Counted from the first letter of the stretch, positions 40,638 through 49,951 are shown. The stretch: DNA of 64,000 nucleotides from Acetobacter pasteurianus subsp. pasteurianus LMG 1262 = NBRC 106471 (GCF_000285275.1 NZ_CADO01000067.1:62001-126000); one strand, 5' to 3'. Program-made: numbers and translations. The notes: generated by a model from the sequence alone, not told the origin.

Positions 40638-41699
40638 TTACCCGGCCTCCACCGTGGACAAGAATTTATGCCACGCATCCAGAACGGGGGTGACAGCATA
40701 GGTTGTTTCATAATCCCTGCGGCCTGCCTGCGCCATACGGGCAGCCAGTTCTGGTGTTTCCAGTGCAGTGCAGATCTGCGCAGCCAGAGCATTTGCATCT
40801 TCTACCGGAGCCAGCAGGCCGTTTTCACCATTACGGATGAGTTCACTGGGGCCTTGAGAAGCAGCGGCAATAACCGGTTTGCAGGCCGAAAACCCTTCAA
40901 TCACAACATTGCCCAATGGTTCGTGCCGGGAAGGGCAGATCATGGCGGAGCAGGCGCGTAGCAAGCCTCCGGGCTGATTGGCCCATCCGGGCATGAATAC
41001 ACGTTCGGCCACACCTTCCTGCTGGGCAAGTGCTTCCAGTGCTGCGCGTTCTGGCCCTTCTCCGGCAATAACAAGCGGGATGTGTGGCACATGCTTCATG
41101 GCACGGATAAGAACATCAAAAGCCTTGTTCTTATGCAGCCGCCCCAATGCCAGCAGAAAAGGGGCGCCGTGCGGCAAAAAATCTGGCCATACGGGTGGTG
41201 TGGCCGCCAGATCCGTGGCGAAGTTGGGGAGGTAATGCACGGCATCGGCTGGCCAGCCTTGATCGCGCATCCAGCGCACCAAGCCATGCGTATTGCCAAT
41301 AAGATGAGAGCAGCGGCGATAATAGGAAAGATCATAAAATCCCCCCAGCCGCCCAGCCAGCACCCAGTTACCTTGGGGAGCAAAACGTGCGGCACGGTTC
41401 ATCCATGCAACGGCAACGCGGGGAGAGAATTCTTTAAGAGCAGAACGAAGGCCCATGCGGGTGCGTATATCCAGCATGTTGCCAAAAGGCAGTTCAACGG
41501 GCGCAAGGTTGCCTGCACGTAAACGTTGGGCACGCTTCGGGTTAGTGCGGATAACAGGCAGAACGGAAAGTCCTGCCGCAGCTTGTGCAATACACAGGCG
41601 TTCAAAAAACAGCTCAGCCCCACCTGTGGGGGCTCCGGCCATAATGTGCGCAACTTTCAAAGGCTGTGTGTTCTGCCCGTTGGTGGTGTCATCCATCAT
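40638..41699 (-). CDS. Glycosyltransferase family 4
   Basis: GT-B retaining glycosyltransferase of about 353 aa. The N-terminus has VAHIMAGAPTGGAELFFERL; the C-terminal domain has LLALGRLHKNKAFDVLI, VIAGEGPERAALEALA and ICPSRHEPLGNVVIEGFSA, containing the E-x7-E donor pair (E..GNVVIE). I start at 41699 because the ATG overlaps the stop of the upstream GT9 gene by four bases (ATGA) and AAGGA lies upstream; the longer frame to 41801 reads out of frame through that gene. Middle gene of the GT9-GT4-asnB operon, likely in LPS core or O-chain synthesis. Confidence 0.86.
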   Translation of the reverse strand: MMDDTTNGQNTQPLKVAHIMAGAPTGGAELFFERLCIAQAAAGLSVLPVIRTNPKRAQRLRAGNLAPVELPFGNMLDIRTRMGLRSALKEFSPRVAVAWMNRAARFAPQGNWVLAGRLGGFYDLSYYRRCSHLIGNTHGLVRWMRDQGWPADAVHYLPNFATDLAATPPVWPDFLPHGAPFLLALGRLHKNKAFDVLIRAMKHVPHIPLVIAGEGPERAALEALAQQEGVAERVFMPGWANQPGGLLRACSAMICPSRHEPLGNVVIEGFSACKPVIAAASQGPSELIRNGENGLLAPVEDANALAAQICTALETPELAARMAQAGRRDYETTYAVTPVLDAWHKFLSTVEAG

Positions 41700-42601
41700 A
41701 TGCCGGTTTCCTTGAGAAGGGAGAGCGCTGCTGTGGCAACATCCGCAACATCCAGCCCAACTATGGGGGCTTCGCCCTCTGGGCCGGGGGCTGCAATCCA
41801 TCGTGCGTTTTTGCCAGAAGGCGCGTATTCCGATGCACGAGATGGCCCAAAAAGCCCCAAAGTGGGTGTGCCTGCGGCTGCGGCCAGATGCATCAGACCC
41901 GAATCATTGCCAATATATAGGCGGCAACGGGCCAGCATGGCGGCTACTTCCGTAAGGGAAAAATGGCCTCCGGCATCTATGGCGTTGGGCAGGGCTTCCA
42001 GAACAGGGCGGGCGAGTGCGGCTTCCTGCTCTCCCGGACCATAGAAAATGGCAGGTCGAATCTGGGGGTATGCCGCACACAGGCGTTGCCATAGGGGCCG
42101 GTAACGCTCTGTTGGCCAGATTTTGCCTGTCCAGTTTGCTGTGGGGCCTAGGGCGATGATGGGTGAGGTATTAGGAATAATCTGCTGTGCTTTTGCACGA
42201 TCAGCCGGGCTGACCCAAACAGTCGGGAGTGGAGGCGGAGAAAGGTTCAGAACATTTCCCAAATGCGTAATGCGCGCGCCAGCCCGCCGCCCGCCGCGCA
42301 TAATAAACCGGCGGCCCGAACGTAGAAGAAATGTAACGGCTGAGCCGCGCAGGTCTACCGTGATGTCCCATTTGAAAGGCACGCAGGCTTTCCACAGATC
42401 AAGCCAGTGCAGATCATAGGGGCGCTTTTCCATTACAATGGTGCGTTCGAGTCCGGGAAAGGCGCTAAACAGCCCGGCGGCAACAGGCCCACATGCAATG
42501 GTAAACCGCGCATCTGGCCAGCGTTGGTGCAGATATGCCAGCAGGCCCGTAGAAAGCACGGCATCGCCCAGACGTGTGGCCGTGATGAAAAGAATGCGCA
42601 T
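41696..42601 (-). CDS. Glycosyltransferase family 9 (heptosyltransferase-like)
   Basis: A 301-aa GT9 protein. It starts MRILFITATRLGDAVLSTGLLAYL, the characteristic opening with the Asp catalytic base, and contains IALGPTANWTGKIWPTERY and the donor loop YIGNDSGLMHLAAAAGTPTLGLFGPS. GT9 enzymes add heptose or related sugars to the LPS inner core. It is the first gene of the operon continuing into GT4 and asnB. Confidence 0.9.
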   Translation of the reverse strand: MRILFITATRLGDAVLSTGLLAYLHQRWPDARFTIACGPVAAGLFSAFPGLERTIVMEKRPYDLHWLDLWKACVPFKWDITVDLRGSAVTFLLRSGRRFIMRGGRRAGARITHLGNVLNLSPPPLPTVWVSPADRAKAQQIIPNTSPIIALGPTANWTGKIWPTERYRPLWQRLCAAYPQIRPAIFYGPGEQEAALARPVLEALPNAIDAGGHFSLTEVAAMLARCRLYIGNDSGLMHLAAAAGTPTLGLFGPSRASEYAPSGKNARWIAAPGPEGEAPIVGLDVADVATAALSLLKETGI

Positions 42602-42750
42602 TATCGCGCCTATACTGTCTTACGGTTTTTTTTCCAACCCAGTGCGCGCAGGTGTGGACATTTGCGCTGCCTGTGCAAGAAGCGTTTGCTGATGGTAAAG
42701 TTATAAACTGGGCAGAAGAAATATCTCTGCTCTGAATCGGGGATACAGGA

Positions 42751-43146
42751 ATGATTAGGAAAGGTTTTTATCTTATCGCCGGGCTTACAGCCGCCCAGTT
42801 GTGCAGCGGTGTTGCCATGCCTGCGCAGGCCGCAGACAAGATGTGGACAGCCAGCGCCTGCGGTGCAGAACCTGTAGCACCTTCTGTGGAAGTGTCTTCC
42901 GTTGATAAATATAACGCCAGTGTTGATAAGGTAAGTGCTTACGAAAAAGCAGCACGCACCTATAACAGCTGTGTGGCCAAGGCTGCTGTTAAAGAAGAAA
43001 CGGCTATCAGCAACGAAGCGCGTGAAAAAATTGCCCATATCCATGAAGGCAGCAGCACCGTGCAAAAGCGTATTGCCGGTAATTTCACCAAATTGACCAC
43101 GGCCCTTAAGGCCGGAGGGGCAAAATTACAGAAGGCAGAGCACTAA
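42751..43146 (+). CDS. Secreted or periplasmic protein of unknown function
   Basis: A 131-aa product with a signal peptide (RKGFYLIAGLTAAQLCSGVAM, cleavage likely after AQA at 27). The mature part of about 104 residues is helical and lysine/alanine-rich, with two cysteines (39 and 69) that could form a disulfide. No domain is recognised. ACAGGA lies directly upstream of the ATG. It stands alone, divergent from the GT9 operon, with yfgM downstream. Confidence 0.7.
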   Translation: MIRKGFYLIAGLTAAQLCSGVAMPAQAADKMWTASACGAEPVAPSVEVSSVDKYNASVDKVSAYEKAARTYNSCVAKAAVKEETAISNEAREKIAHIHEGSSTVQKRIAGNFTKLTTALKAGGAKLQKAEH

Positions 43147-43302
43147 AATTTTCGGCAGGGCGGCTGTTTTCTGGTACAGCAGTAAAAGAGCCGCCATCAG
43201 GCTGATTGCCTGCATGACTTGTATGATACCCCCGGCTGAGGCAGATAGACGGTAACACAAAGCCGTCAGGCAGAACGCCAGCAGACAGGAACAGGCCAGA
43301 CC

Positions 43303-43998
43303 GTGGCAGAGGATCTTTTCAAGGAAGTTGATGAGGAAATGCAGGCCGAGCGCCTGCGTATGGCAGCAAAGCGCTATGCCGGTGCGGGTATTGGGCTGAT
43401 TGTGGCCGTGCTTGCGGGCATTGGTGCGTGGTCTTGGCATGTTTCCAGCCAGAAATCTCAGGCATTGGAAGCTACGGGAACGTATCTTACGGCCTTGCGG
43501 CAGACAGATCATCTGCCCTCAACTCCTTCATCAGGCACGGTAGATCTCACCACTACCGCGCAGGCGGGTTTGGCCTCATTACAGAAATTGGCATCTTCCG
43601 ATGCAAAAGGCGTGGCTGTTCTGGCCCGTTTGCAGGAAGGTGGCGTGCAGGCGGCGCGGGGTGATGTAAAAGGTGCACTGGCTGCATGGGATGCCGTGCA
43701 GAAAGACCCCAACGCAGATTCTGCTCTGCGTGATCTGGCAACCTTGCTGTGGTGCCAAAAACAGTTGGATACCGGAGAGCCCGCTACACTGCGCTCCCGC
43801 CTTGCGCTGCTTACTGGCAAAGGCAAGCCGTGGAATGGTCTGGCCATGGAAGCCTTGGCTGTTCTGGATGTGCGCGAAGGGCATGTGGCAGAGGCCCGGC
43901 AGAAATTTGCAGCGCTACAGGCTGCGCAGGATGTTCCTCAGGGCGTACGCAACCGGGCGCAGGATATGATGCAGGCCCTTGATCCGACAGCAGGCTAA
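43303..43998 (+). CDS. YfgM-like ancillary SecYEG translocon subunit
   Basis: A 231-aa single-pass inner-membrane protein: cytoplasmic N-terminus (MAEDLFKEVDEEM), one helix at about 27-45, then a periplasmic TPR-like helical domain. In enterobacteria YfgM sits beside bamB and der and works with the Sec translocon and periplasmic chaperones; this window has the same yfgM-bamB-der order. The start is a GTG. bamB begins five bases after the stop. The name follows context and layout; direct sequence similarity to E. coli YfgM is low. Confidence 0.78.
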   Translation: MAEDLFKEVDEEMQAERLRMAAKRYAGAGIGLIVAVLAGIGAWSWHVSSQKSQALEATGTYLTALRQTDHLPSTPSSGTVDLTTTAQAGLASLQKLASSDAKGVAVLARLQEGGVQAARGDVKGALAAWDAVQKDPNADSALRDLATLLWCQKQLDTGEPATLRSRLALLTGKGKPWNGLAMEALAVLDVREGHVAEARQKFAALQAAQDVPQGVRNRAQDMMQALDPTAG

Positions 43999-44002
43999 TA
44001 GA

Positions 44003-45400
44003 ATGAGCAGCAACAAGAAATCCAGCGCAACCAGACGTTCCGGACTTTCACGCCGAGCCCTGCTAGGAGGCGCCGCATTGGCCCCTGCGCTGGCCGGGTG
44101 CACCATGTTTGAGAGTGACAGAAAGCCCATTCTGGCCGGGCACCGCACGGATATTCTGTCTTCCGGCTCCGGGTTGATGGTTGACCCAGACGATCATACG
44201 CCCATTACAATCCCTCCTACTATTAGCGTTTCGGAATGGCCTATTTGTGGGCGTGTTTCGGCCCATACCGGCAGCAATTATGCTTGGGGCGGGCTGCATA
44301 AAAGATGGAGCAAGGATATCGGGGCCGGTATCTCCCAGCCAGATTTCATGGCATGGGCTGCACTGGGCACTTTGGGCCGCGGGCTTATTCCTGCACCACC
44401 TGTTGTGCAGGATGGCCGCCTGTTTATTATGGATGCCCAAGGCGTTGTGCGTGCTTTTTCCTGGCCCGGCATGCGCCATATCTGGACATATAATCCACGC
44501 CCCAGAAAATCTTACTCTGCCAATATGGGCGGCGGTTTGGCTGTAGATGGCGGTGTTGTCTACATTGTAGACGGCATTTCCCAGACCATGGCGGTGGATG
44601 CCGCAACCGGTAAGGTAAAGTGGAAAACCACCAATGGCGCACCGGGGCGTTCTGCTCCAACGGTTGCTGGCGGGCGTGTTTTCTTTGGCACAATTGATGA
44701 GCGGTTTTTCGCGCTGGATTCCGCCACCGGCCGCCAGTTGTGGACGTATACGGCCACATCTGTTGAAACCACCGTGTTTGGCCAGCCTGCCCCTGCTGTA
44801 GATAACGGCATTGTGGTGGCCGGGTTTGGTGGGGGCGATCTTGTTGCTTTCCGAGTGGAAAGTGGTGAGGTTGTCTGGAGTGACATGATGGGCAACGTCA
44901 ACAGTCAGGCCAGCACGCTGGATCTGTCCTGTGTGCGTGGGTTGCCTGTTATTGTTGATAGCATTGTGTATGCCGTAAGCATGGCGCAGGTGTTGGCTGC
45001 CATTGATATCCGCACAGGCCGCCGTGTGTGGGAACGCTCGGTTGCCAGCCAAAACAGCCTGCTATGCGTGGGGGATTGGCTTTTTGTGGTCTCGCTAGAC
45101 CAGCAGATTGCATGTATTGACCGCCTTTCCGGCCATGTGCGCTGGATTACACAGCTCCGCCGCTTCCGGCGGGTGGATGTGCACAAAGATATCGTAACCT
45201 GGTTTGGCCCCATGCTGGTGGGCAGCGAACTGGTTTGTCTGAGTTCTCTGCCAGAAAATGGTATGGTGCGGATTAACCCGACAACAGGTGCAATTATATC
45301 AGTAGACAGCATGGATGCCGTTTCTTTCGTGCCGCCAATTATCGTAGATAACCAGATGCTGATCGTGACAAACGACGGGAACCTTTGCTCTTATGGCTGA
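44003..45400 (+). CDS. bamB: BamB-like lipoprotein, outer-membrane protein assembly
   Basis: PQQ-type beta-propeller of the BAM complex. The N-terminus has a Tat-like pair (SRRALLGG) and a lipobox LAGC with Cys33. Repeated WD/PQQ-like blades follow, for example VYIVDGISQTMAVDAATGKVKW, FFGTIDERFFALDSATGRQLW and VYAVSMAQVLAAIDIRTGRRVWE. I start at 44003 because it gives a normal signal; the frame opens 24 bases earlier inside yfgM. The twin arginine before the lipobox is unusual for BamB. The gene overlaps der by eight bases. Confidence 0.87.
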   Translation: MSSNKKSSATRRSGLSRRALLGGAALAPALAGCTMFESDRKPILAGHRTDILSSGSGLMVDPDDHTPITIPPTISVSEWPICGRVSAHTGSNYAWGGLHKRWSKDIGAGISQPDFMAWAALGTLGRGLIPAPPVVQDGRLFIMDAQGVVRAFSWPGMRHIWTYNPRPRKSYSANMGGGLAVDGGVVYIVDGISQTMAVDAATGKVKWKTTNGAPGRSAPTVAGGRVFFGTIDERFFALDSATGRQLWTYTATSVETTVFGQPAPAVDNGIVVAGFGGGDLVAFRVESGEVVWSDMMGNVNSQASTLDLSCVRGLPVIVDSIVYAVSMAQVLAAIDIRTGRRVWERSVASQNSLLCVGDWLFVVSLDQQIACIDRLSGHVRWITQLRRFRRVDVHKDIVTWFGPMLVGSELVCLSSLPENGMVRINPTTGAIISVDSMDAVSFVPPIIVDNQMLIVTNDGNLCSYG

Positions 45401-46832
45401 TCGCCGCAAATCCATGCGCCCACCTCCGCCGCTTCCTACGGGGGATATGCCTGTTGTTGTTATTGCAGGTCGGCCAAATGTTGGTAAATCCACGCTGTTT
45501 AACCGCCTTGTTGGGCGTAGGCAGGCACTTGTGGCAGATACGCCTGGTGTAACCCGAGACCGCAAGGAAGGTGTGGCCCTTATTCGTGGGCGGTACGTGC
45601 GGTTGATTGATACAGCAGGGTTGGAAGAAGCAGCACCCGAAAGCCTGTTCGGGCGGATGCGCTTTTCTTCTGAAAGTGCCGTGCGTGAAGCAGACCTGGT
45701 GCTGTTTTGCGTAGATGCGCGTGCTGGTATTACGCCAGCAGATGAGCATTTTGCACAGTGGATCCGGCGTCAGAACCGCCCTGTGTTGTTGATTGCCAAT
45801 AAATCCGAAGGGCGCCTTGGCGCAGCTTCCGCAATGGAAGCCTATGCTCTGGGTTTGGGTGAACCTTTGGCACTTTCTGCCGAACACGGTGAAGGTGTGA
45901 CGGATCTGATGTGGGAAATTGCCGATAGGCTGCCCGCAGAGCCGGAACATGAGGCAGAACCTGAAATTGAAGCAGCAGATGATTTTGCTGTGGAAGAAGG
46001 GGAAGAACCTCCGCGCCCAACAGGCCCATTGCGTGTGGCTATTGTGGGCCGCCCCAATGCTGGCAAATCTACGCTCATGAATGCCCTTTTGGGTGAAGAG
46101 CGTATGATTACCGGCCCAGAAGCAGGGCTTACGCGTGATTCCATTGCTGTTACGTTGAAAGATGGCGATGATACGTTTGAAATTGTAGATACGGCTGGTT
46201 TGCGCAAAAAAGCGCGCATCGATGAATCTCTGGAAAAAATGTCCGTTTCGGCTGCTATTGAAGCACTGAAAATGGCAGAGGTGGCCGTGCTGGTGCTGGA
46301 TGCTACATTGGGCGTGCATGAGCAGGATTTGCAGATTGCCCGTTTGATTGAGCGTGAAGGCCGTGCCTGCGTATTAGCCCTGAACAAATGGGATGCCGTG
46401 CAGGATCGGACAGCCACGCGCAATGCGATTTTGGACCGTTTGAGCATTTCTCTGGCCCAGATGCGTGGCGTACCAGTTGTTACTTTTTCCGCACTTACCG
46501 GCGCTTCCATTCACAAGCTGCTGCCAGCAGTGCGTGATGCATGGACAGTCTGGAACGCACGTGTGCCCACAGGTGCCCTCAACCGTTGGTTTGAGGAAAT
46601 GCTGGAACGCCATCAGCCGCCATTGGTACAGGGGCGCAGGCTGAAACTGCGGTATATCACGCAGGTTAAATCTCGCCCGCCAACGTTTGTTATTTTCGGC
46701 ACACGGGCTGAGCAACTGCCGGATGATTACAAGCGCTACCTTGTAAACGGCCTGCGTGAAACGTTTGATCTGCCGGGTGTGCCTATTCGCTTGCAAACGC
46801 GCGGCACCAAAAACCCTTACGCAGATTCCTGA
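45393..46832 (+). CDS. der: Ribosome-assembly GTPase Der (EngA)
   Basis: A 479-aa tandem-GTPase for 50S subunit assembly. First G domain: GRPNVGKST, DTAGLEEA, NKSEG; second: GRPNAGKST, DTAGLRKKARI, NKWD; then the KH-like C-terminal domain ending GLRETFDLPGVPIRLQTRG. A acidic linker (EHEAEPEIEAADDFAVEEGE) joins the G domains. It overlaps the bamB end by eight bases and is followed by a terminator. Confidence 0.95.
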   Translation: MADRRKSMRPPPPLPTGDMPVVVIAGRPNVGKSTLFNRLVGRRQALVADTPGVTRDRKEGVALIRGRYVRLIDTAGLEEAAPESLFGRMRFSSESAVREADLVLFCVDARAGITPADEHFAQWIRRQNRPVLLIANKSEGRLGAASAMEAYALGLGEPLALSAEHGEGVTDLMWEIADRLPAEPEHEAEPEIEAADDFAVEEGEEPPRPTGPLRVAIVGRPNAGKSTLMNALLGEERMITGPEAGLTRDSIAVTLKDGDDTFEIVDTAGLRKKARIDESLEKMSVSAAIEALKMAEVAVLVLDATLGVHEQDLQIARLIEREGRACVLALNKWDAVQDRTATRNAILDRLSISLAQMRGVPVVTFSALTGASIHKLLPAVRDAWTVWNARVPTGALNRWFEEMLERHQPPLVQGRRLKLRYITQVKSRPPTFVIFGTRAEQLPDDYKRYLVNGLRETFDLPGVPIRLQTRGTKNPYADS

Positions 46833-46934
46833 TCTGGTAAGTGCGGTTTCGTCTTCCTACCAGAGCAAGAGCACTATTGCCAGTGATGACAGGGGTGCTC
46901 TGGCGGTAAAGGAGATGAGCATAGGTTTTTTGTG

Positions 46935-46968
46935 TGGGCACTGCATCAGGTAGTGCCCATATTGTTTT
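46935..46968 (+). terminator. Candidate terminator downstream of der
   Basis: An 8-bp stem (TGGGCACT and its complement) with a nine-base loop is followed by TATTGTTTT. It lies about 100 bases after the der stop in a 281-base gap that also holds another inverted repeat (CTGGTA ... TACCAG) directly after the gene. Confidence 0.5.
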
Positions 46969-47113
46969 GCCTATGGCGTATAAATTGGCGTGCGCGGTTA
47001 CGGCCCATACATTGGCTGTGCAAGGTGGGTGGCAGAAACAGGCCTGCGTGCGTTCTGGATTTCCAGAAAAAGCAGGCATGTAACGCCTTGCAGACAGAAG
47101 GACGTTTTGCTCC

Positions 47114-48505
47114 ATGACACAGCTCCCCACTTCTCAGTCTGCACCCGTGGTGGATGGGCTTCATGGAGCGGCCCGCAATATGGCCATGCTGGCTGTGGCG
47201 CTTTCTGTTTTTCTGGCATTGTTGGATTACGCCATTGCAAACGTTGCGCTGCCCGATATTGCGCGGGATTTAAACGCTTCCTCATCTTCGTCCATCTGGG
47301 TTGTAAATGCCTATCAGATGGCCAGTCTGGTTTCTCTGCTACCGCTGGCAGCGTTGGGTAGCCGGGTGGGGTTTGCCCGGCTTTGTCAGGTTGGGATCAT
47401 CATTTTCATGGTGTCATCCCTGTTCTGCGCCACGGCCACCAGCTTGCCTATTTTGGCGGGTGCGCGTGTGTTGCAGGGTATTGGCGGCGCCTGCATTATG
47501 AGTGTGAATATTGCACTGGTGCGGTTTATTTACCCTCATGCAGAAATTGGGCGCGGTATTGCTCTCAATGGCGTTGTGGTGGCGCTTGGGGTGGCCTTGG
47601 GGCCAACGGCTGCTGCGGCTATTCTCACCATAGGGTCTTGGCCGTGGCTGTTCTGGATTAACCTGCCATTTGGGGCTTTGGCTTTGGGCATGGCCTTTTA
47701 TGCGCTGCCTAAAGTGCCGCGCACTTCTGGCTCGTTGGATATTACAGGCAGTATATTGTGCATGCTGGCTTTTGGGGCCTCCGTAATGGGGGGAGATGGG
47801 CTGGCACATTCCCAAAATACAGCCATTTCTTGTGCATTACTGTTGGCAGGGCTTGCCGCCGGAGTGTTGTTGGTGCGGCGTGAGGCAGAAGCTCCTCAGC
47901 CCATTTTGCCTGTTGATCTGCTGAAAAATCCAGAATTCGCAGTGGCCTTTATCACCGGGTTCTGTGGCTTTGTGGCCTCTAATTTTTACATCGTTTCCAT
48001 GCCGTTTACGTTGCATAACACTCTTGGCCTTAGTTCGGCCGCCACGGGTTTGCTTATTACGCCGTGGCCGTTGGGCATTATGTGTGCGGCGCCATTGATC
48101 CGGCGCGTGGCAGATAAGGTTTCTGCGGGAGTGTTGTCTTCCATTGGCTTGAGCACAACGGCACTGGGTTTCTTTTTGCTGTGGCTTCTGCCTGCTCATC
48201 CTTCTGTGTGGGATATTGCATGGCGTACAGGTGTAGCGGGTTGGGGGTTTGGTTTTTTTCAGCCCCCTAATAATCGGGCCATGATGGTGGCTGCGCCTCA
48301 TACACGGGCTGGTGGTGCCAGTGGCATGGTGCAGGTTGCACGCCAAGCTGGGCAGACTTTGGGGGCTATGGGGGTTGCGGCCTTTTTTACGTGGTTTGCG
48401 CAAGGGGCCACACAAAAGTGCTTGCTTATGGCCGGATGCGTGGCGCTGTTTGCTGCCACGCTAAGTGCAAGCCGTTTGTTTCTGAATACAAAAAAAGCAG
48501 CCTGA
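47114..48505 (+). CDS. Major facilitator superfamily exporter (DHA2-like)
   Basis: A 463-aa polytopic transporter of the drug:H+ antiporter type. Motif A-like region LAALGSRVGFARLCQ, the early acidic LLDYAIANVALPDIA, and the motif C-like GVVVALGVALGPTAAAAIL are visible. The length and helix count suggest 14 helices. Substrate unknown; the family exports drugs, dyes and small metabolites. No TetR-type regulator is adjacent. The stop codon forms the loop of a terminator hairpin. Confidence 0.85.
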   Translation: MTQLPTSQSAPVVDGLHGAARNMAMLAVALSVFLALLDYAIANVALPDIARDLNASSSSSIWVVNAYQMASLVSLLPLAALGSRVGFARLCQVGIIIFMVSSLFCATATSLPILAGARVLQGIGGACIMSVNIALVRFIYPHAEIGRGIALNGVVVALGVALGPTAAAAILTIGSWPWLFWINLPFGALALGMAFYALPKVPRTSGSLDITGSILCMLAFGASVMGGDGLAHSQNTAISCALLLAGLAAGVLLVRREAEAPQPILPVDLLKNPEFAVAFITGFCGFVASNFYIVSMPFTLHNTLGLSSAATGLLITPWPLGIMCAAPLIRRVADKVSAGVLSSIGLSTTALGFFLLWLLPAHPSVWDIAWRTGVAGWGFGFFQPPNNRAMMVAAPHTRAGGASGMVQVARQAGQTLGAMGVAAFFTWFAQGATQKCLLMAGCVALFAATLSASRLFLNTKKAA

Positions 48506-48520
48506 GGCTGCTTTTTTATT
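48491..48520. terminator. Terminator overlapping the MFS stop codon
   Basis: A perfect 12-bp stem (AAAAAAGCAGCC / GGCTGCTTTTTT) encloses the three-base loop TGA, which is the stop codon of the MFS gene. The opposing gshA ends 20 bases away, so the hairpin can serve both. Confidence 0.85.
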
Positions 48521-48541
48521 GGTCGCATTATGTGCGGTTGT

Positions 48542-49951
48542 TCAGACTTCCGCTTCAAGGAAGATGCGGCTGACATCCCCCATCCACGCGCCATAATAAC
48601 GTTCCAGCCAACGTTCAGCCTGTGTGGGTGCGCCCGCCACCAAAGAGGTGAGGGGGGCAAGATAAACCCATTCTGTCTGACCGCTTTCATCCGTCATGTC
48701 CCGGCCCTGTAGGCCGTCCATGGCAATGGCAATCATCTGTGCGGCCAGATCGCGCACTGTACCTTCACCCCAAGGCGTATCCAGCCCCATAAGTGGCACA
48801 ATCTCGCGCAGCTTTACGTAGTCTTCCCATGGGTGGGATTTTACGAGCTCCCAAGCGGATTCCAGCGCAGCATCATCATACAAAACACCCGTCCACAAAG
48901 TGGAAAGAGCCAGCATCATTTCTGGTGAGCCTGCATCTGCACCGCGCATTTCCAAAAACTGCTTGAGCCGCACATCGGGGAAGGCTGTTGTAATGTGGTC
49001 TTCAAAATCCCCAATGGTGGGGGTTACATCTTCCAGCCCGTCCTGTCGTTCACCATTCATCCATGCGCGGAAGGAGCGGCCAGCCACGTTGCGCATTTTG
49101 CCATCACGCATAATGAAATACATGGGCACATCCAGCACCCATTCCACATAGCGTTCAAAGCTGAAGTCATCTTCAAACACGCATGCTGGCATGCCGGAGC
49201 GTGCGTTATCCGTATCTGTCCAGACCTGTGCGCGGTTGGAGAGGATGTTGTTGGGCTTGCCTTCCACAAAAGGAGAATTGGCAAACAGGGCTGTGGCTAC
49301 AGGTTGCAGCGCCATGGAAACACGCATTTTGCGCACCATGTCCTGCTCAGACCCAAAATCCAGATTAACCTGCACGGTGCAGGTACGCTGCATCATGTCC
49401 AAGCCCATTGAGCCAACTTTGGGCATGTATTCGCGCATAATGGCGTAGCGGGATTTGGGCATCCACGGCAGTTCTGCCCGTGTGGCCGTGGGGTGAAAGC
49501 CCAAAGGTGCAAAGCCCAGCCCCAGTTCACGCGCAATGGGGCGCACGGCATCAAAATGGGCTGTCAGTTCTTCTGCTGTTTCATGCAGGGTGCGCAAGGG
49601 CGCGCCAGAAAGCTCAAACTGCCCGGCAGGCTCAAGGGAGATAGCAGCACCAGCGGCATCTCCCCGACCTTTCAGGCCGATGATGTTGTTATTGTCGAGC
49701 ACAGATGTCCAATCATCCGGCTCAAACTTCTGCAGGCCCTTAAGCAGGGCTTCAATGCCATTGGGGGCATAAGGTGGGGCAGAATAGGCTTTCTGCCCTT
49801 CCTTTACGGCTTCTGGGCGCAGAAAGCCGAATTTTTCGTGTTCCGTGCCAATCCGCCATGCGTCACGCGGCTTGCATCCCTGCGCAAGCACTTCGGCCAG
49901 CTGTGCAACGGTGCGGGCAGGGGTTTCATCTGATGCGCCGGGGTTGGACAT
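48542..49951 (-). CDS. gshA: Glutamate-cysteine ligase (plant/proteobacterial type)
   Basis: First step of glutathione synthesis. The 469-aa protein has the class-2 marks: WRIGTEHEKFGF at the N-terminus, SLEPAGQFELSGAPLRTLH, MRTCTVQVNLDF-like QRTCTVQVNLDFGSE, and ALFANSPFVEGKPN. It resembles the alphaproteobacterial and plant chloroplast form. Starts with ATG at 49951. It follows rsmE on the same strand with about 70 bases between, so they may be co-transcribed. Confidence 0.93.
   Translation of the reverse strand: MSNPGASDETPARTVAQLAEVLAQGCKPRDAWRIGTEHEKFGFLRPEAVKEGQKAYSAPPYAPNGIEALLKGLQKFEPDDWTSVLDNNNIIGLKGRGDAAGAAISLEPAGQFELSGAPLRTLHETAEELTAHFDAVRPIARELGLGFAPLGFHPTATRAELPWMPKSRYAIMREYMPKVGSMGLDMMQRTCTVQVNLDFGSEQDMVRKMRVSMALQPVATALFANSPFVEGKPNNILSNRAQVWTDTDNARSGMPACVFEDDFSFERYVEWVLDVPMYFIMRDGKMRNVAGRSFRAWMNGERQDGLEDVTPTIGDFEDHITTAFPDVRLKQFLEMRGADAGSPEMMLALSTLWTGVLYDDAALESAWELVKSHPWEDYVKLREIVPLMGLDTPWGEGTVRDLAAQMIAIAMDGLQGRDMTDESGQTEWVYLAPLTSLVAGAPTQAERWLERYYGAWMGDVSRIFLEAEV

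Noticed and set aside
44063-45052. 329-aa minus-strand frame opposite bamB
   Set aside because: Shadow frame of the BamB propeller.
45339-46319. 326-aa minus-strand frame opposite der
   Set aside because: Shadow of the Der GTPase.
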